Below are positions 36,509 through 44,997 of a stretch of 64,000 bases of DNA, piece by piece; positions within the stretch are counted from its first letter, which is position 1, and every line of letters starts with the position of its first letter. Position numbers and translations under genes: made by a program. The stretch covers positions 372,001 through 436,000 of the forward strand of contig NZ_LMGI01000002.1 of NCBI RefSeq assembly GCF_001427105.1, read 5' to 3'. The notes under the pieces are model-generated. The model saw only the letters and a list, made by a program, of their open reading frames with translations, was not told the origin of the DNA and did no database searches. The stretch comes from Sphingopyxis sp. Root154 (GTDB taxonomy: Bacteria > Pseudomonadota > Alphaproteobacteria > Sphingomonadales > Sphingomonadaceae).

Positions 36509-37465
36509 ATGCAGGGGGATGACGACATTTTGACCGTGGCGCTGGCCGATAGCGCGGCCGGGCTCCGGCTCGACCGGGCGCTCGCCGAAGCGCTGCCCAG
36601 CCTGTCGCGCGAACGATTGAAGAGCCTGATCAAGGGCGGCCGCGTCGTCGGCGCCGACGGAAAAATCCTTTGGGATCCCTCGGCAAAAGCTGCCGCGCCC
36701 GCGACGATCGAGGTCCGCCTGCCCGCCGCCACGCCCGCGCATAATGTCGCGCAGGACATGGGCTTGGTCATCGCGTATGAGGACGAGCATCTGATTGTCG
36801 TCGACAAGCCCGCGGGGATGGTAGTCCATCCCGCCGCGGGCAATTTCGATGGCACGATGGTCAACGCCTTGCTCCACCATTGCGCGGGGCAATTGTCGGG
36901 GATCGGCGGCGTCGCGCGGCCGGGGATCGTCCACCGCATCGACAAGGACACAAGCGGGCTGATCGTCGCCGCGAAGCACGACAAGGCGCATGAAGGTCTC
37001 GCCAGGCAATTCGCCGCGCACAGTATCGACCGTCGCTATCTGGCGCTCGCGACCGGGCGGCCGATGCCGGTGAACGGCACGATCGACGCGGCGCTTGGCC
37101 GGTCGAATACCAACCGCAAGAAGATGGCGGTAGTGGCCGACGATCGCGGCAAACGCGCGGTGACCCATTACCGCACGATCGAGCCGCTACAGCATGCGAC
37201 TCTGGTCGAGTGCCGGCTGGAAACCGGACGCACGCATCAGGTGCGTGTCCATATGGCGCATATCGGTCACCCGCTGGTCGGCGATCCGGTCTATGGACGC
37301 GTCAGAAAGCCTTTGTCGGAGGTGCTGAAAGCGCGGAATTTCGTGCGGCAGGCATTGCACGCGGCCCATTTGGGCTTTATTCATCCGGTGACCGGTAACA
37401 ACATCGCGCTCGACAGCGAACTCCCAAGCGACATGCGGGAACTGATCGATGAATTGCGCGTTTAG
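36509..37465 (+). CDS. rluD: 23S rRNA pseudouridine synthase RluD
   Basis: RluD makes pseudouridines 1911, 1915 and 1917 in helix 69 of 23S rRNA. The 318-residue protein has an N-terminal S4 RNA-binding domain (LDRALAEALPSLSRERLKSL), then LIVVDKPAGMVVHPAAGNFD and the catalytic motif GIVHRIDKDTSGLIVAAKHD with Asp145, and ETGRTHQVRVHMAHIGHPLVGDP. Length and motifs are standard. It is followed by rpoH after 83 bases, as often seen in sphingomonads. Confidence 0.95.
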   Translation: MQGDDDILTVALADSAAGLRLDRALAEALPSLSRERLKSLIKGGRVVGADGKILWDPSAKAAAPATIEVRLPAATPAHNVAQDMGLVIAYEDEHLIVVDKPAGMVVHPAAGNFDGTMVNALLHHCAGQLSGIGGVARPGIVHRIDKDTSGLIVAAKHDKAHEGLARQFAAHSIDRRYLALATGRPMPVNGTIDAALGRSNTNRKKMAVVADDRGKRAVTHYRTIEPLQHATLVECRLETGRTHQVRVHMAHIGHPLVGDPVYGRVRKPLSEVLKARNFVRQALHAAHLGFIHPVTGNNIALDSELPSDMRELIDELRV

Positions 37466-37548
37466 GTTTCGAATGAAAATCTATCTCGACCGCTGGGCCC
37501 AACGGCGGCATATTCTGACTCAAGATTCTAAAGGGAAGACGCTCTCCA

Positions 37549-38448
37549 ATGGCTAAAAGCAACGTTCCGGCCACGGTTCCAGCGCTTGGCGGCGAAGCCA
37601 GCCTGAATCGCTATCTGGCGGAAATCCGCAAATTCCCCCTGCTGACCCCCGAGCAGGAATATATGCTCGCGCGCCGCTTCCAGGAGCATGGCGACAATGA
37701 GGCTGCGGCGCAGCTTGTTACCTCGCACCTGCGCCTCGTCGCGAAGATCGCGATGGGTTACCGCGGCTATGGCCTGCCGGTCAGCGAGCTGATCAGCGAA
37801 GGCAATATCGGCCTGATGCAGGGCGTGAAGAAGTTCGATCCCGAACGCGGCTTCCGCCTCGCCACCTATGCGATGTGGTGGATTCGCGCCTCGATCCAGG
37901 AGTTCATCCTGCGCTCGTGGAGCCTCGTCAAAATGGGCACCACCGCGGCGCAGAAGAAGCTGTTCTTCAACCTTCGCCGGATGAAGAACAACCTCGCGGC
38001 GTTCGAGGACGGCGATCTGTCGCCCGAACATCTGACCAAGATCGCGACCGACCTCGGCGTCACCGAGGAGGAAGTCACCAGCATGAACCGCCGCATGGCG
38101 ATGGGCGGCGACACCTCGCTGAACGTCCCGATGGGCGAAGATGGCGACAGCCAGTGGCAGGACCTGCTCGGCGACGAGGGACCGCTTCAGGACGAGCGTG
38201 TCGCCGAAGCGCAGGAACGCGATGTGCGCCATTCGCTGCTGAATGAGGCACTGGAATCGCTCAACGAGCGCGAGCGCCACATCCTCACCGAACGTCGCCT
38301 GACCGACGATCCCAAGACGCTGGAGGACCTGAGTCAGGTTTACGACGTCAGCCGCGAACGCGTGCGCCAGATCGAAGTGCGCGCGTTCGAAAAGCTGCAG
38401 AAAGCAATGCTGAAGCTCGCCGGCGACCGGCGACTGGTCGGCGCATGA
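37549..38448 (+). CDS. rpoH: Heat-shock sigma factor RpoH (sigma-32)
   Basis: This sigma factor directs transcription of heat-shock and stress genes. The 299-residue protein has region 1.2/2.1 (LNRYLAEIRKFPLLTPEQEY), region 2 with LISEGNIGLMQGVKKFDPER and FRLATYAMWWIRASIQEFIL, the RpoH box QKKLFFNLRR (residues 135-144) that marks this subgroup, and region 4 DVSRERVRQIEVRAFEKLQ. A GGGAAG site precedes the ATG. A strong hairpin follows the stop. Confidence 0.97.
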   Translation: MAKSNVPATVPALGGEASLNRYLAEIRKFPLLTPEQEYMLARRFQEHGDNEAAAQLVTSHLRLVAKIAMGYRGYGLPVSELISEGNIGLMQGVKKFDPERGFRLATYAMWWIRASIQEFILRSWSLVKMGTTAAQKKLFFNLRRMKNNLAAFEDGDLSPEHLTKIATDLGVTEEEVTSMNRRMAMGGDTSLNVPMGEDGDSQWQDLLGDEGPLQDERVAEAQERDVRHSLLNEALESLNERERHILTERRLTDDPKTLEDLSQVYDVSRERVRQIEVRAFEKLQKAMLKLAGDRRLVGA

Positions 38449-38462
38449 TCCGCGCCCATCCT

Positions 38463-38493
38463 TTGCGCCCCGCGATTTGACTCGCGGGCGCAA
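38463..38493 (+). terminator. Hairpin downstream of rpoH
   Basis: A stem of about 12 pairs with one bulged C forms between TTGCGCCCCGCGA (ending 38475) and TCGCGGGCGCAA (38482-38493) around a six-base loop, starting 15 bases past the rpoH stop. No T-run follows, so termination would be weak or factor-assisted. Confidence 0.5.
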
Positions 38494-38535
38494 GGGACTA
38501 GCCTCCCCCGGGGCAACCGAAGGGGAGGAAATATC

Positions 38536-39108
38536 ATGTGGAAATGGATCCGCGTTCCCAAGGGCATCGCGCTACTGGCCTTTTTGCTGCCGTGGATGAC
38601 CGTCAGCTGCTCCAACCAGAAACTTGTCGAGGCGAGCGGCTTTGGCCTCGCTTTTGGCCGCGTTACGGCGATGGGCCAGGCGTCGCACGCGAACGACGGC
38701 GCCTCAGTCAATATCTGGCTGATCCTCGCGCTGCTCGCCATTGCGGGCGGACTGGTCCTGCTTTTCCTGAAAGGCCGCGAGGCGGCGAGGCTGGTGCTCG
38801 GCACCTCGGTCGCCGCGGTCGTGCTGATCTTCGTCGGCACCTGGCATTACAGCAAGGACGCGATCCTCGCCGAGGCGGCCAAGGATGGACAGAATAGCCG
38901 GATGGATGAAGCCGCGCTGGCGATGATCCAGGTCCATTGGGAAATCGGATATTGGCTGGCGCTGCTGTCGCTGATCGCCGCCGCGGTGATGGCCTGGCTG
39001 GTGATGAGCGGCAAGGAAGCCGACGCCGAGGCGAAGATGCGCTCCTTCGCGGCCGATGCCACTGGCGCCGCGAAGGACGGAAAAGACGACGAGTCGTCGA
39101 AATCCTGA
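38536..39108 (+). CDS. Membrane protein of unknown function
   Basis: I do not recognise this 190-residue protein. It begins with a hydrophobic segment (IALLAFLLPWMTVSCSNQ) with a Cys after it that might be a lipid site, though there is no proper lipobox. Two strong membrane helices follow (IWLILALLAIAGGLVLLFL and LVLGTSVAAVVLIFVGTWHY), and another around residues 138-160. The C-terminal tail is charged (DGKDDESSKS). ATG at 38536 follows GGGGAGG. It is convergent with the next gene, and the stops lie 10 bases apart. Confidence 0.75.
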   Translation: MWKWIRVPKGIALLAFLLPWMTVSCSNQKLVEASGFGLAFGRVTAMGQASHANDGASVNIWLILALLAIAGGLVLLFLKGREAARLVLGTSVAAVVLIFVGTWHYSKDAILAEAAKDGQNSRMDEAALAMIQVHWEIGYWLALLSLIAAAVMAWLVMSGKEADAEAKMRSFAADATGAAKDGKDDESSKS

Positions 39109-39118
39109 GGATCTCGCG

Positions 39119-39919
39119 TCAGAAGCGGCGCACGAAACCGAAATAAAGTTCGATATCCGGGCTGTCGCGATTGAGGCCGATATTGGCGCCCAAATCCCAC
39201 TGGCTGTCGGCATCGGGTTGCCAGCCGGCCGAGAGGCCGGCGAGCGCCTCGGTGGTATGCCCGCCGGGGTCGCGGTCGCGGGCCAGCGATATTTCCGCCG
39301 CCATCGAGACATCGTCGGACAGGCCAAACCCCACCCCCGCGACCGAGCCATAAGCCGTATGCCGGCCCTTGCCGTCGCTATCGACGGCGGCGTCGACATG
39401 CGGCGTGAGGCCAAGCGACAAGGCGCCGAGTTCGAAGCTGACCGGCATGATCATCCCCGCCCCCCAATCGCCCGCACCGACGCCCTTGCCGCCCAGCGGC
39501 AGCGTGGCATAGGGCATCAGCGCGACCGAAAAGCCCGACCCGTCGGGATTGCGGAGGTTCTGCCGCAACGCGAGCGTCACGTCGCCGGTTCGCGTCCGGC
39601 GGGTCACGTCGCCCGCCGCCCGGTCGCGCTCGCGCACATGGCCGAGCATCGTCCATCCAAGCTGCACCTCCAGCGACGGGGTCAGCCCGGCGCGCAGCAG
39701 GGCGTCGCCGACGGTCCAGCTATCGCTCCGGCTGTCGGCGGTGCGATCGAGCGTCCAGTCGGCCAGGCCGATCTCGAACAGTAACGACCCCGGCTCGACC
39801 GTGCAGGCGGGCGTACCGAGCCCCGGCCGGTCGGGGCAAAGGTCGCGGCGATCCTCGTTCGCGAAGGCGGGCGCAGCGGCGGTCGCGGCGGCTAGCAGCA
39901 AGAGGGATCGAAGCGACAT
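39119..39919 (-). CDS. Outer-membrane beta-barrel-like protein (MetA-pathway/transporter family)
   Basis: The 266-residue protein has a signal peptide (MSLRSLLLLAAATAAAPAFA) and a chain of amphipathic beta strands ending in an aromatic residue (YFGFVRRF), as outer-membrane barrels do. Motifs such as EIGLADWTLDRTAD, SLEVQLGWTMLGH and TLALRQNLRNPDGSGFSVAL fit the 'transporter'/phenol MetA-degradation family of small barrels. What it carries is unknown. ATG at 39919 was chosen because the signal peptide starts there; an upstream frame adds 17 residues with many Lys. Confidence 0.75.
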   Translation of the reverse strand: MSLRSLLLLAAATAAAPAFANEDRRDLCPDRPGLGTPACTVEPGSLLFEIGLADWTLDRTADSRSDSWTVGDALLRAGLTPSLEVQLGWTMLGHVRERDRAAGDVTRRTRTGDVTLALRQNLRNPDGSGFSVALMPYATLPLGGKGVGAGDWGAGMIMPVSFELGALSLGLTPHVDAAVDSDGKGRHTAYGSVAGVGFGLSDDVSMAAEISLARDRDPGGHTTEALAGLSAGWQPDADSQWDLGANIGLNRDSPDIELYFGFVRRF

Positions 39920-40010
39920 GCAGGTCTTTCCTTCACCGGACAGCAGTTGTTTTTTCTTCCGCAAGATCAAGCCCGCTTGCCTGGAAATCGCAAGCGGCTA
40001 ATTTGCCCGC

Positions 40011-40718
40011 ATGGCAACTCCCTCCCGCGCGAAGAAGCGCACGCTCCCCTGGTATCTGCGGCCGTTCAAATGGCTGCTCTGGTTCATCATCGCCTCGGTG
40101 CTGTGGGTGCTGCTCTATGCGGTGGTGCCGCCCCCTGTGACGTTCACGATGATGGTCGACAGCAGCGGGATCACCAAGGACTGGACGAGCCTGTCGGGCA
40201 TCGACCGAAATATGGTGCGCGCGGTGATCGCGGCCGAGGACGGCAAATTCTGCAGCCATAACGGGTTCGACCGCGATGCGATCGAGCAGGCGATCGAGCG
40301 CAACGCCAAGGGCAAACGCATGCGCGGCGGATCGACCGTCAGCCAGCAGACCGCGAAAAACGTCTTCCTGTGGCAAGGGACCGGTTGGACACGCTATGTC
40401 CGCAAGGTGCCCGAGGTCTGGTTCACCTTCCTGATCGAAAAGATCTGGGGCAAGCGCCGGATCATGGAAGTTTACCTCAACGTCGCCGAGACCGGCATCG
40501 GCACTTATGGTGTCGAGGCGGGCGCGCAGCGGTATTTCAACCATGGCGCGGGCAAGCTGACCCCCGCCGAGGCGGGGCGGATCGCGGCAATCCTGCCGCT
40601 GCCCAAGAAACGCGAGGCGGTGAGCCCGTCGGGCTTTACGCGCCGTTACGGCAACACGATCCGCGCGCGTATCGGCGTGGTCAAGCGCGATGGGCTGGAT
40701 GCGTGTGTCTATAAATAG
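40011..40718 (+). CDS. mtgA: Monofunctional biosynthetic peptidoglycan transglycosylase MtgA
   Basis: MtgA polymerises lipid II into glycan strands at the inner membrane. The 235-residue protein has a basic N-terminus, one membrane helix (residues 21-40) and the GT51 domain with VIAAEDGKFCSHNGFD (catalytic Glu76), GGSTVSQQTAKNVFL, KRRIMEVYLNVAETGIGTYG and LTPAEAGRIAAILP. No transpeptidase domain follows. The length is normal for MtgA. It is divergent from the barrel gene by 91 bases. Confidence 0.96.
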   Translation: MATPSRAKKRTLPWYLRPFKWLLWFIIASVLWVLLYAVVPPPVTFTMMVDSSGITKDWTSLSGIDRNMVRAVIAAEDGKFCSHNGFDRDAIEQAIERNAKGKRMRGGSTVSQQTAKNVFLWQGTGWTRYVRKVPEVWFTFLIEKIWGKRRIMEVYLNVAETGIGTYGVEAGAQRYFNHGAGKLTPAEAGRIAAILPLPKKREAVSPSGFTRRYGNTIRARIGVVKRDGLDACVYK

Positions 40719-40753
40719 GCGGGGGACTGAATGCCCGTGATGGCCAAATCGAA

Positions 40754-41284
40754 TTGAGCGGCCTCCTGGGGCCCTCTGCTTCCGGGATCGTGGAATGGCT
40801 GGCGGAGGTCGGCGCACGATGGGGACTGCCGGCCGACGCCTGCCGCGTCCACGGCCTGTTATATCTGATGACGAGGCCGCTCGCGACCGACGCCATCGCC
40901 GCCGAATTGGCGCTGACGCCGGCCGCGATAGACGACGCCCTTGCCTGGCTGGCGGCGGAGGAACTGGTGGCAGGAAATCCCGAAGGCTGGACCACCGAGG
41001 CGGACCCCTGGCTCCTGATGCTGCAGACGCTCGAAAAACGACGGCAGCGTGAATTGGTGCCGGCGCTGGCGGTCCTCGGGCCCTGGCGCCAATCGGCCGG
41101 TGACGCTGAAAATCCGATCGTGGCGCGTCAGGCGAAGCGCCTGCTCGAGCTTGTCGAGGATCTCGCGGCAATCGATGCCGGAACGAAGCGCCTCTCGCCC
41201 CGCACGCTGCGGCGCGTGATCGGTATCGGCGGGCGCGCCGCGCGACTGTTCGGCGGAGCGCCCAACAAAGGGGGGAATTTATGA
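40754..41284 (+). CDS. GbsR/MarR-type transcriptional regulator
   Basis: The 176-residue protein has the winged-helix layout of GbsR/MarR regulators: a helix around IVEWLAEVGARWGLPADACR, RVHGLLYLMTRPLATDAIA, and the recognition helix LTPAAIDDALAWLAAEELV. The second half is a helical dimer region. The only in-frame start in a fitting place is TTG at 40754, so translation may be weak. Its stop overlaps the desaturase start (ATGA), so it should control its own operon of regulator, desaturase and small protein, though no operator was identified. Confidence 0.75.
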   Translation: MSGLLGPSASGIVEWLAEVGARWGLPADACRVHGLLYLMTRPLATDAIAAELALTPAAIDDALAWLAAEELVAGNPEGWTTEADPWLLMLQTLEKRRQRELVPALAVLGPWRQSAGDAENPIVARQAKRLLELVEDLAAIDAGTKRLSPRTLRRVIGIGGRAARLFGGAPNKGGNL

Positions 41285-42279
41285 GCGAAGCGGGCGGCGC
41301 GGCGGCGGGTGCCTTCAAGGTCAATTCGCTGACCGGTCTCGATCAGGCCGACGCGGTCGAGGGCCGCGTGCTGTGGGATGGTCCCCGGTCGATCTGGAAC
41401 ATGGCGATGCTGGCGACGGCGCTGGTGCTGGGTCCGCTGACCTTCAGCGGAAGCGCGCTGGCGGTAGTCCTCGTGACCTCGGCGGTGACGCTGTGCGCCG
41501 GCCATTCGGTCGGTTTTCACCGGCGGCTGATCCATCGCAGCTTCGATTGCCCGAAATGGCTCGAATATCTTCTCGTCTGGCTTGGAACCGCGGTGGGAAT
41601 GGGCGGCCCGATCTGGACGATCCGCCTCCACGACAGCCGCGACTGGGCACAGCGGCAGCCCGATTGCCACTGGTTCCTGCGGCACGCCAAGCCGCTCGTC
41701 ATCGACGGTTTCTACTATCTCAACTTCCGGCTCCAGCTTGCCCGGCCGCCCGGCTTCGACCCCGGCCCTGGCATCGGCGACGACCGCTTTTACCGCTTTC
41801 TCGACCGGTACTGGATGCTGCAGCAGGTGCCGATCGCCGTGATCCTTTACCTGCTCGGCGGCTGGTCGTGGGTCGTTTGGGGAGTGCCGGTGCGCGTTGC
41901 CGCCTGCACAACGATGCACTGGTTCATATCCTATTTCGCTCACACGCGCGGCTCGCAGGACTGGTCAGTCGATGGCGCCGTCATCCAGGCCTATAATGTA
42001 CCGATCATGGCGATTCCGACGATGGGCGAGAGCTGGCACAGCAATCATCATGCTTTTCCAAGCTCGGCGCGTCATGGCCTCTATCCGGGCCAGATCGACC
42101 TCGGATACCGGTTCATCCAATTGCTCGCGCTGTTGGGGCTGGTGTCGAACATCCGCCTGCCGGCGAACCTGCCCGCACGACCGGGCATCACCCCGCTGAC
42201 CGCGCGGGCGCTGAGCGCCGCGTCGGATCGTCAGGCGGAGACGCTGGCCGCCAAGGTGCACGATGACGGCCGCCCCTGA
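41281..42279 (+). CDS. Acyl-CoA/lipid fatty acid desaturase
   Basis: This membrane di-iron enzyme should put a double bond in an acyl chain. The 332 residues show three or four hydrophobic blocks, box I H-x4-H at HRRLIH (His80, His85) in GHSVGFHRRLIHRSF, box II RLHDSRDWAQ around His117 in place of the usual H-x2-HH, and box III HSNHHAFP. The box II form is seen in one proteobacterial branch. Gene overlaps on both sides (4 and 17 bases) tie it to a regulator and a small membrane-linked protein. Confidence 0.88.
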   Translation: MSEAGGAAAGAFKVNSLTGLDQADAVEGRVLWDGPRSIWNMAMLATALVLGPLTFSGSALAVVLVTSAVTLCAGHSVGFHRRLIHRSFDCPKWLEYLLVWLGTAVGMGGPIWTIRLHDSRDWAQRQPDCHWFLRHAKPLVIDGFYYLNFRLQLARPPGFDPGPGIGDDRFYRFLDRYWMLQQVPIAVILYLLGGWSWVVWGVPVRVAACTTMHWFISYFAHTRGSQDWSVDGAVIQAYNVPIMAIPTMGESWHSNHHAFPSSARHGLYPGQIDLGYRFIQLLALLGLVSNIRLPANLPARPGITPLTARALSAASDRQAETLAAKVHDDGRP

Positions 42280-42631
42280 TCCGCTCGAAAGCCTGCGCGC
42301 GGCCAGCGGTCTCGAACAGGGCGACGCATCGCACTGGACGTTTCGTATCGGGCGCTGGCGGTTCCGCCTGCCCAATTTCGCATGGCGGCAAGCCGCAATC
42401 GACGCGCACGATCGCCACCATCTCATCACCGGTTATCCGCTGACGCTAACCGGGGAGATCCAGCTCGCAGCGTGGGAATGGGGCGCCGGCCGTTATCCCG
42501 ACTGGCGCGCGACGCTCTTTTGCTCGCCGCTGATCGTCGCCGGGGTCATCGCGCTGCCGCGCCGAACCTGGCGCGCCTATGCTGCGGGACGGCAATCCGA
42601 AAGCCTCTATCGGAGGGATGAACTGGTCTAG
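42263..42631 (+). CDS. Small protein with HDxHH and Glu motif, unknown function
   Basis: I do not know a function for this 122-residue protein. It contains AIDAHDRHHLITGYPLTLTG (His49, Asp50, His52, His53) followed by EIQLAAWEWG with Glu65 and Glu72, which together could bind a metal ion, somewhat as in Coq4-type proteins. A hydrophobic stretch (LFCSPLIVAGVIALP) lies near residues 86-100. It starts 17 bases inside the desaturase gene, so it is very likely translated with it and may act with it on lipids. Confidence 0.75.
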   Translation: MTAAPDPLESLRAASGLEQGDASHWTFRIGRWRFRLPNFAWRQAAIDAHDRHHLITGYPLTLTGEIQLAAWEWGAGRYPDWRATLFCSPLIVAGVIALPRRTWRAYAAGRQSESLYRRDELV

Positions 42632-42653
42632 AAGCCTGGCCGAAACCCCGGCA

Positions 42654-43199
42654 TTACGCGGGCTTCCAGCTTTTCCGTTCTTCGGCCTGCTTCAGCACCT
42701 CGAACGCCGCCTGTCCTGCGGCAAAGCGCTTTGCCGCTTCGGCGTCGCCCGGCTTCACGTCGGGGTGCGTTTCCTTGGCAAGATTGCGCCACGCCTTTTT
42801 CGTCGCCTCGAAATCGGCGTCGGGTTCGAGGTCGAGAATTTCGAGCGCGCGCATTTCGTCAGCGCTGCGGCTGCCGTCACCCGACCCGCCCCAGGCGTAG
42901 TGCTGAGCCTTTGCGTACGCCCCCGCGTCGCGCGTTTCGTCGGCGGCGCGTTCGGCGGCGTCCTCGGCGCTCAATCCTTCGAAATAGTCCCAGCCGCGAT
43001 TATATTCGGCCGCGTGTGTTTCGCAGAAATACCAGCGTTCGGGGCTGTTCGGTGACTTGGGCGCGGGACAATTGCCCGGGTTGGTGCAACCATGGCGGTC
43101 GCAGATGCGAACCTTCTGCGCCTCGGTGCTCGAACCATAAGGGCGCCAGCGGGGAAATCCCCAGTCGTCGGTTCTTTTGGCGCGGCTCATCAATCCCAT
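42654..43199 (-). CDS. J-domain protein with N-terminal Cys/His cluster
   Basis: The 181-residue protein has a C-terminal J domain (ALEILDLEPDADFEATKKAW, then AKETHPDVKPGD with the HPD motif at residues 145-147) that would stimulate DnaK. The N-terminal part holds Cys33, His36, Cys38, Cys44, Cys59 and His62 in RICDRHGCTNPGNCPAP and WYFCETH, likely a metal-binding fold. No G/F region or DnaJ C-terminal domains are present. A second Met three codons in is an alternative start. Confidence 0.88.
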   Translation of the reverse strand: MGLMSRAKRTDDWGFPRWRPYGSSTEAQKVRICDRHGCTNPGNCPAPKSPNSPERWYFCETHAAEYNRGWDYFEGLSAEDAAERAADETRDAGAYAKAQHYAWGGSGDGSRSADEMRALEILDLEPDADFEATKKAWRNLAKETHPDVKPGDAEAAKRFAAGQAAFEVLKQAEERKSWKPA

Positions 43200-43244
43200 G
43201 TAGCGGCTGGGGCGCGCGATTGCTAGCCGAGGAGGCCGAAAAAC

Positions 43245-44030
43245 CTAGTCTTTCGGCTTGTAGCCGAACGCCTTGCCCGCGAGTTTGACGATCGCGGGGT
43301 CGAGATCGGGCGGGGTCATCGGCACAATGGCTTCGAGCGCTTCGGCGATGTGGGTCAGCGCGGCGATGCGCGCGGCCTTCTTGTTGTTGCCGTCGATCAC
43401 CTTCCACGGCGCCCAGCGCGTGTTCGTCTGCGCGAACATCTCTTCCATCGCGGCGAGATAGTCCTTGCGTTTCGACCGGTTGCGATAATCCTCGGCCCCC
43501 GTCTTCCACCGCTTCCACGGGTCGTCGAGGCGGTCGGCGAAACGCTTGTCCTGCTCTTCCTGCGTCAGATGGACGAAGATCTTGACGAGGTTCGTGCGGT
43601 TGCCGGTCAGTTGCGCCTCGAACTCGTTGATCTCGTCATATCCCTTGCGCCATTCGGCCTCGCTCGCGAAGCCCTCGACACGCTCGACGAGGACCCGGCC
43701 GTACCAGCTGCGGTCGAAGATCGAGATTTCGCGGTTGCCCGGCAGGCGTCTCCAGAAACGCCACAGGAAATGGCGCGCCATTTCCTCGTCGTTCGGTGCG
43801 CTGATCGGCCAGACCTCGAAATAGCGCGGGTCGAGCAGCGCGGTCATGCGTTTGATGATGCCGCCCTTCCCTGCCGCGTCCCAACCTTCGAACATGATGA
43901 TGCTGCGCTGGCCGTGCGTGATATGCGCGGATTGCACGCGCTCGAGCCGTTCCTGCAACGCATCGAGCGCATCGGAATAGTCGCCGTCATATTTGGCGCC
44001 GGCTTCGTGATCGGAAAGGGAAATGCTCAT
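43245..44030 (-). CDS. ppk2: Polyphosphate kinase 2 family protein
   Basis: PPK2 enzymes use polyphosphate to phosphorylate nucleoside mono- or diphosphates. The 261-residue single-domain protein has Walker A GWDAAGKGG (residues 49-57), EVWPISAPNDEEMARHFLWR, Walker B SIFDRSWYGRVLVERVEG with Asp106-Arg107, and WAPWKVIDGNNKKAAR near the end. It could be class I (ADP/GDP) or class III; I cannot tell without comparison. It lies in the same window as ppk1 and ppx, 7 kb away. Confidence 0.93.
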   Translation of the reverse strand: MSISLSDHEAGAKYDGDYSDALDALQERLERVQSAHITHGQRSIIMFEGWDAAGKGGIIKRMTALLDPRYFEVWPISAPNDEEMARHFLWRFWRRLPGNREISIFDRSWYGRVLVERVEGFASEAEWRKGYDEINEFEAQLTGNRTNLVKIFVHLTQEEQDKRFADRLDDPWKRWKTGAEDYRNRSKRKDYLAAMEEMFAQTNTRWAPWKVIDGNNKKAARIAALTHIAEALEAIVPMTPPDLDPAIVKLAGKAFGYKPKD

Positions 44031-44121
44031 CGCGCCTCCCTAGCGCAACCGAAGCCGTCCTACCAAGAGCGATGCAGGGCTGTCATTTTCTGGGACAGCG
44101 TGCGCGCGTTTCGTTACGCGA

Positions 44122-44994
44122 TCAGAGTAGGTTCGCGAGCAGCGCGGCGACGCGCGCGGGGTCTTCCATCGGGATGAAATGGCTGTGCTCGGCCCATAGT
44201 TCGTCGCGATCGGCGCCGAGCGCCGCACCGAGGCCGGTCCAGGTCGGGCTCAGCGAAAAATCGAGCGGACCGCCGCGCTCGCCGGTCGGGGCGCGGATGA
44301 CCGTCGACGGCGTGGCCAGATAGTGCAGCCACTCGTGCGGGCTGGTGCGTAGCGCATTTTGATAGACCGAGGCTTCGAGCGCCGGCGGGCAGGCAAGCTC
44401 CAGCCCCTCACCGTCCGCCGCCGGGAGGAGGCCATGGGTGCAATAGTCGGCGAGGACGCGCGGGTCCCAGTTCGCATAGGGCGGCCGGTCGGCGAAACGC
44501 GCGCGCATCTCTTCGGCGCTCGTCCAGCTGTTGCGGCGGCGCGCAACCGGATGATCGGCGGGATCGGGGATCGGCTTGGCCGCCTCGCCTTCATAAAAGG
44601 CGGGGTCCATGATCACCGGATCGATCAGCACGAGATGACCGAAGGCGGCCGGCCGCTGCGACGCGAGCCGCGTGAGGACATAGGCACCCATGCTGTGCCC
44701 GCAGCCGACGAGCGGATGCCCGCCGAGTCCGTCAAGCAGCGGCAACAGCGCGTCGGAGGTGGTCGCCCAGTTCGCGAGCGTCGCGGGACGATAGCTGCGA
44801 CCATGGCCGCGATGGTCGGGCGCGATGACGTGCGTGCCGGGTGGCAGCGCCGCGACGACCTGATCCCACAGGCGCGCGTGAAAGCCCGTCGCGTGGAGCA
44901 GGAGCAGCGAAGGCCCCTGCCCCCGCGTTCCCCATTCGAACCAGCAGATATCGCCTTCCGGCGTTTCCAGCCGGTGCTCCCGGGGCTCGCTCAT
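44122..44994 (-). CDS. Alpha/beta hydrolase
   Basis: The 290-residue cytoplasmic protein has the alpha/beta hydrolase fold: oxyanion loop LLLLHATGFHARLWDQVV, VIAPDHRGHGRSYRP, the nucleophile elbow GCGHSMGAYV with Ser101, and a C-terminal catalytic His272 in AEHSHFIPMEDP. The substrate is unknown; esterase, lactonase or C-C hydrolase are all possible. It starts three bases after the aspS stop and should be in its operon. Confidence 0.92.
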   Translation of the reverse strand: MSEPREHRLETPEGDICWFEWGTRGQGPSLLLLHATGFHARLWDQVVAALPPGTHVIAPDHRGHGRSYRPATLANWATTSDALLPLLDGLGGHPLVGCGHSMGAYVLTRLASQRPAAFGHLVLIDPVIMDPAFYEGEAAKPIPDPADHPVARRRNSWTSAEEMRARFADRPPYANWDPRVLADYCTHGLLPAADGEGLELACPPALEASVYQNALRTSPHEWLHYLATPSTVIRAPTGERGGPLDFSLSPTWTGLGAALGADRDELWAEHSHFIPMEDPARVAALLANLL

Positions 44995-44997
44995 GCC

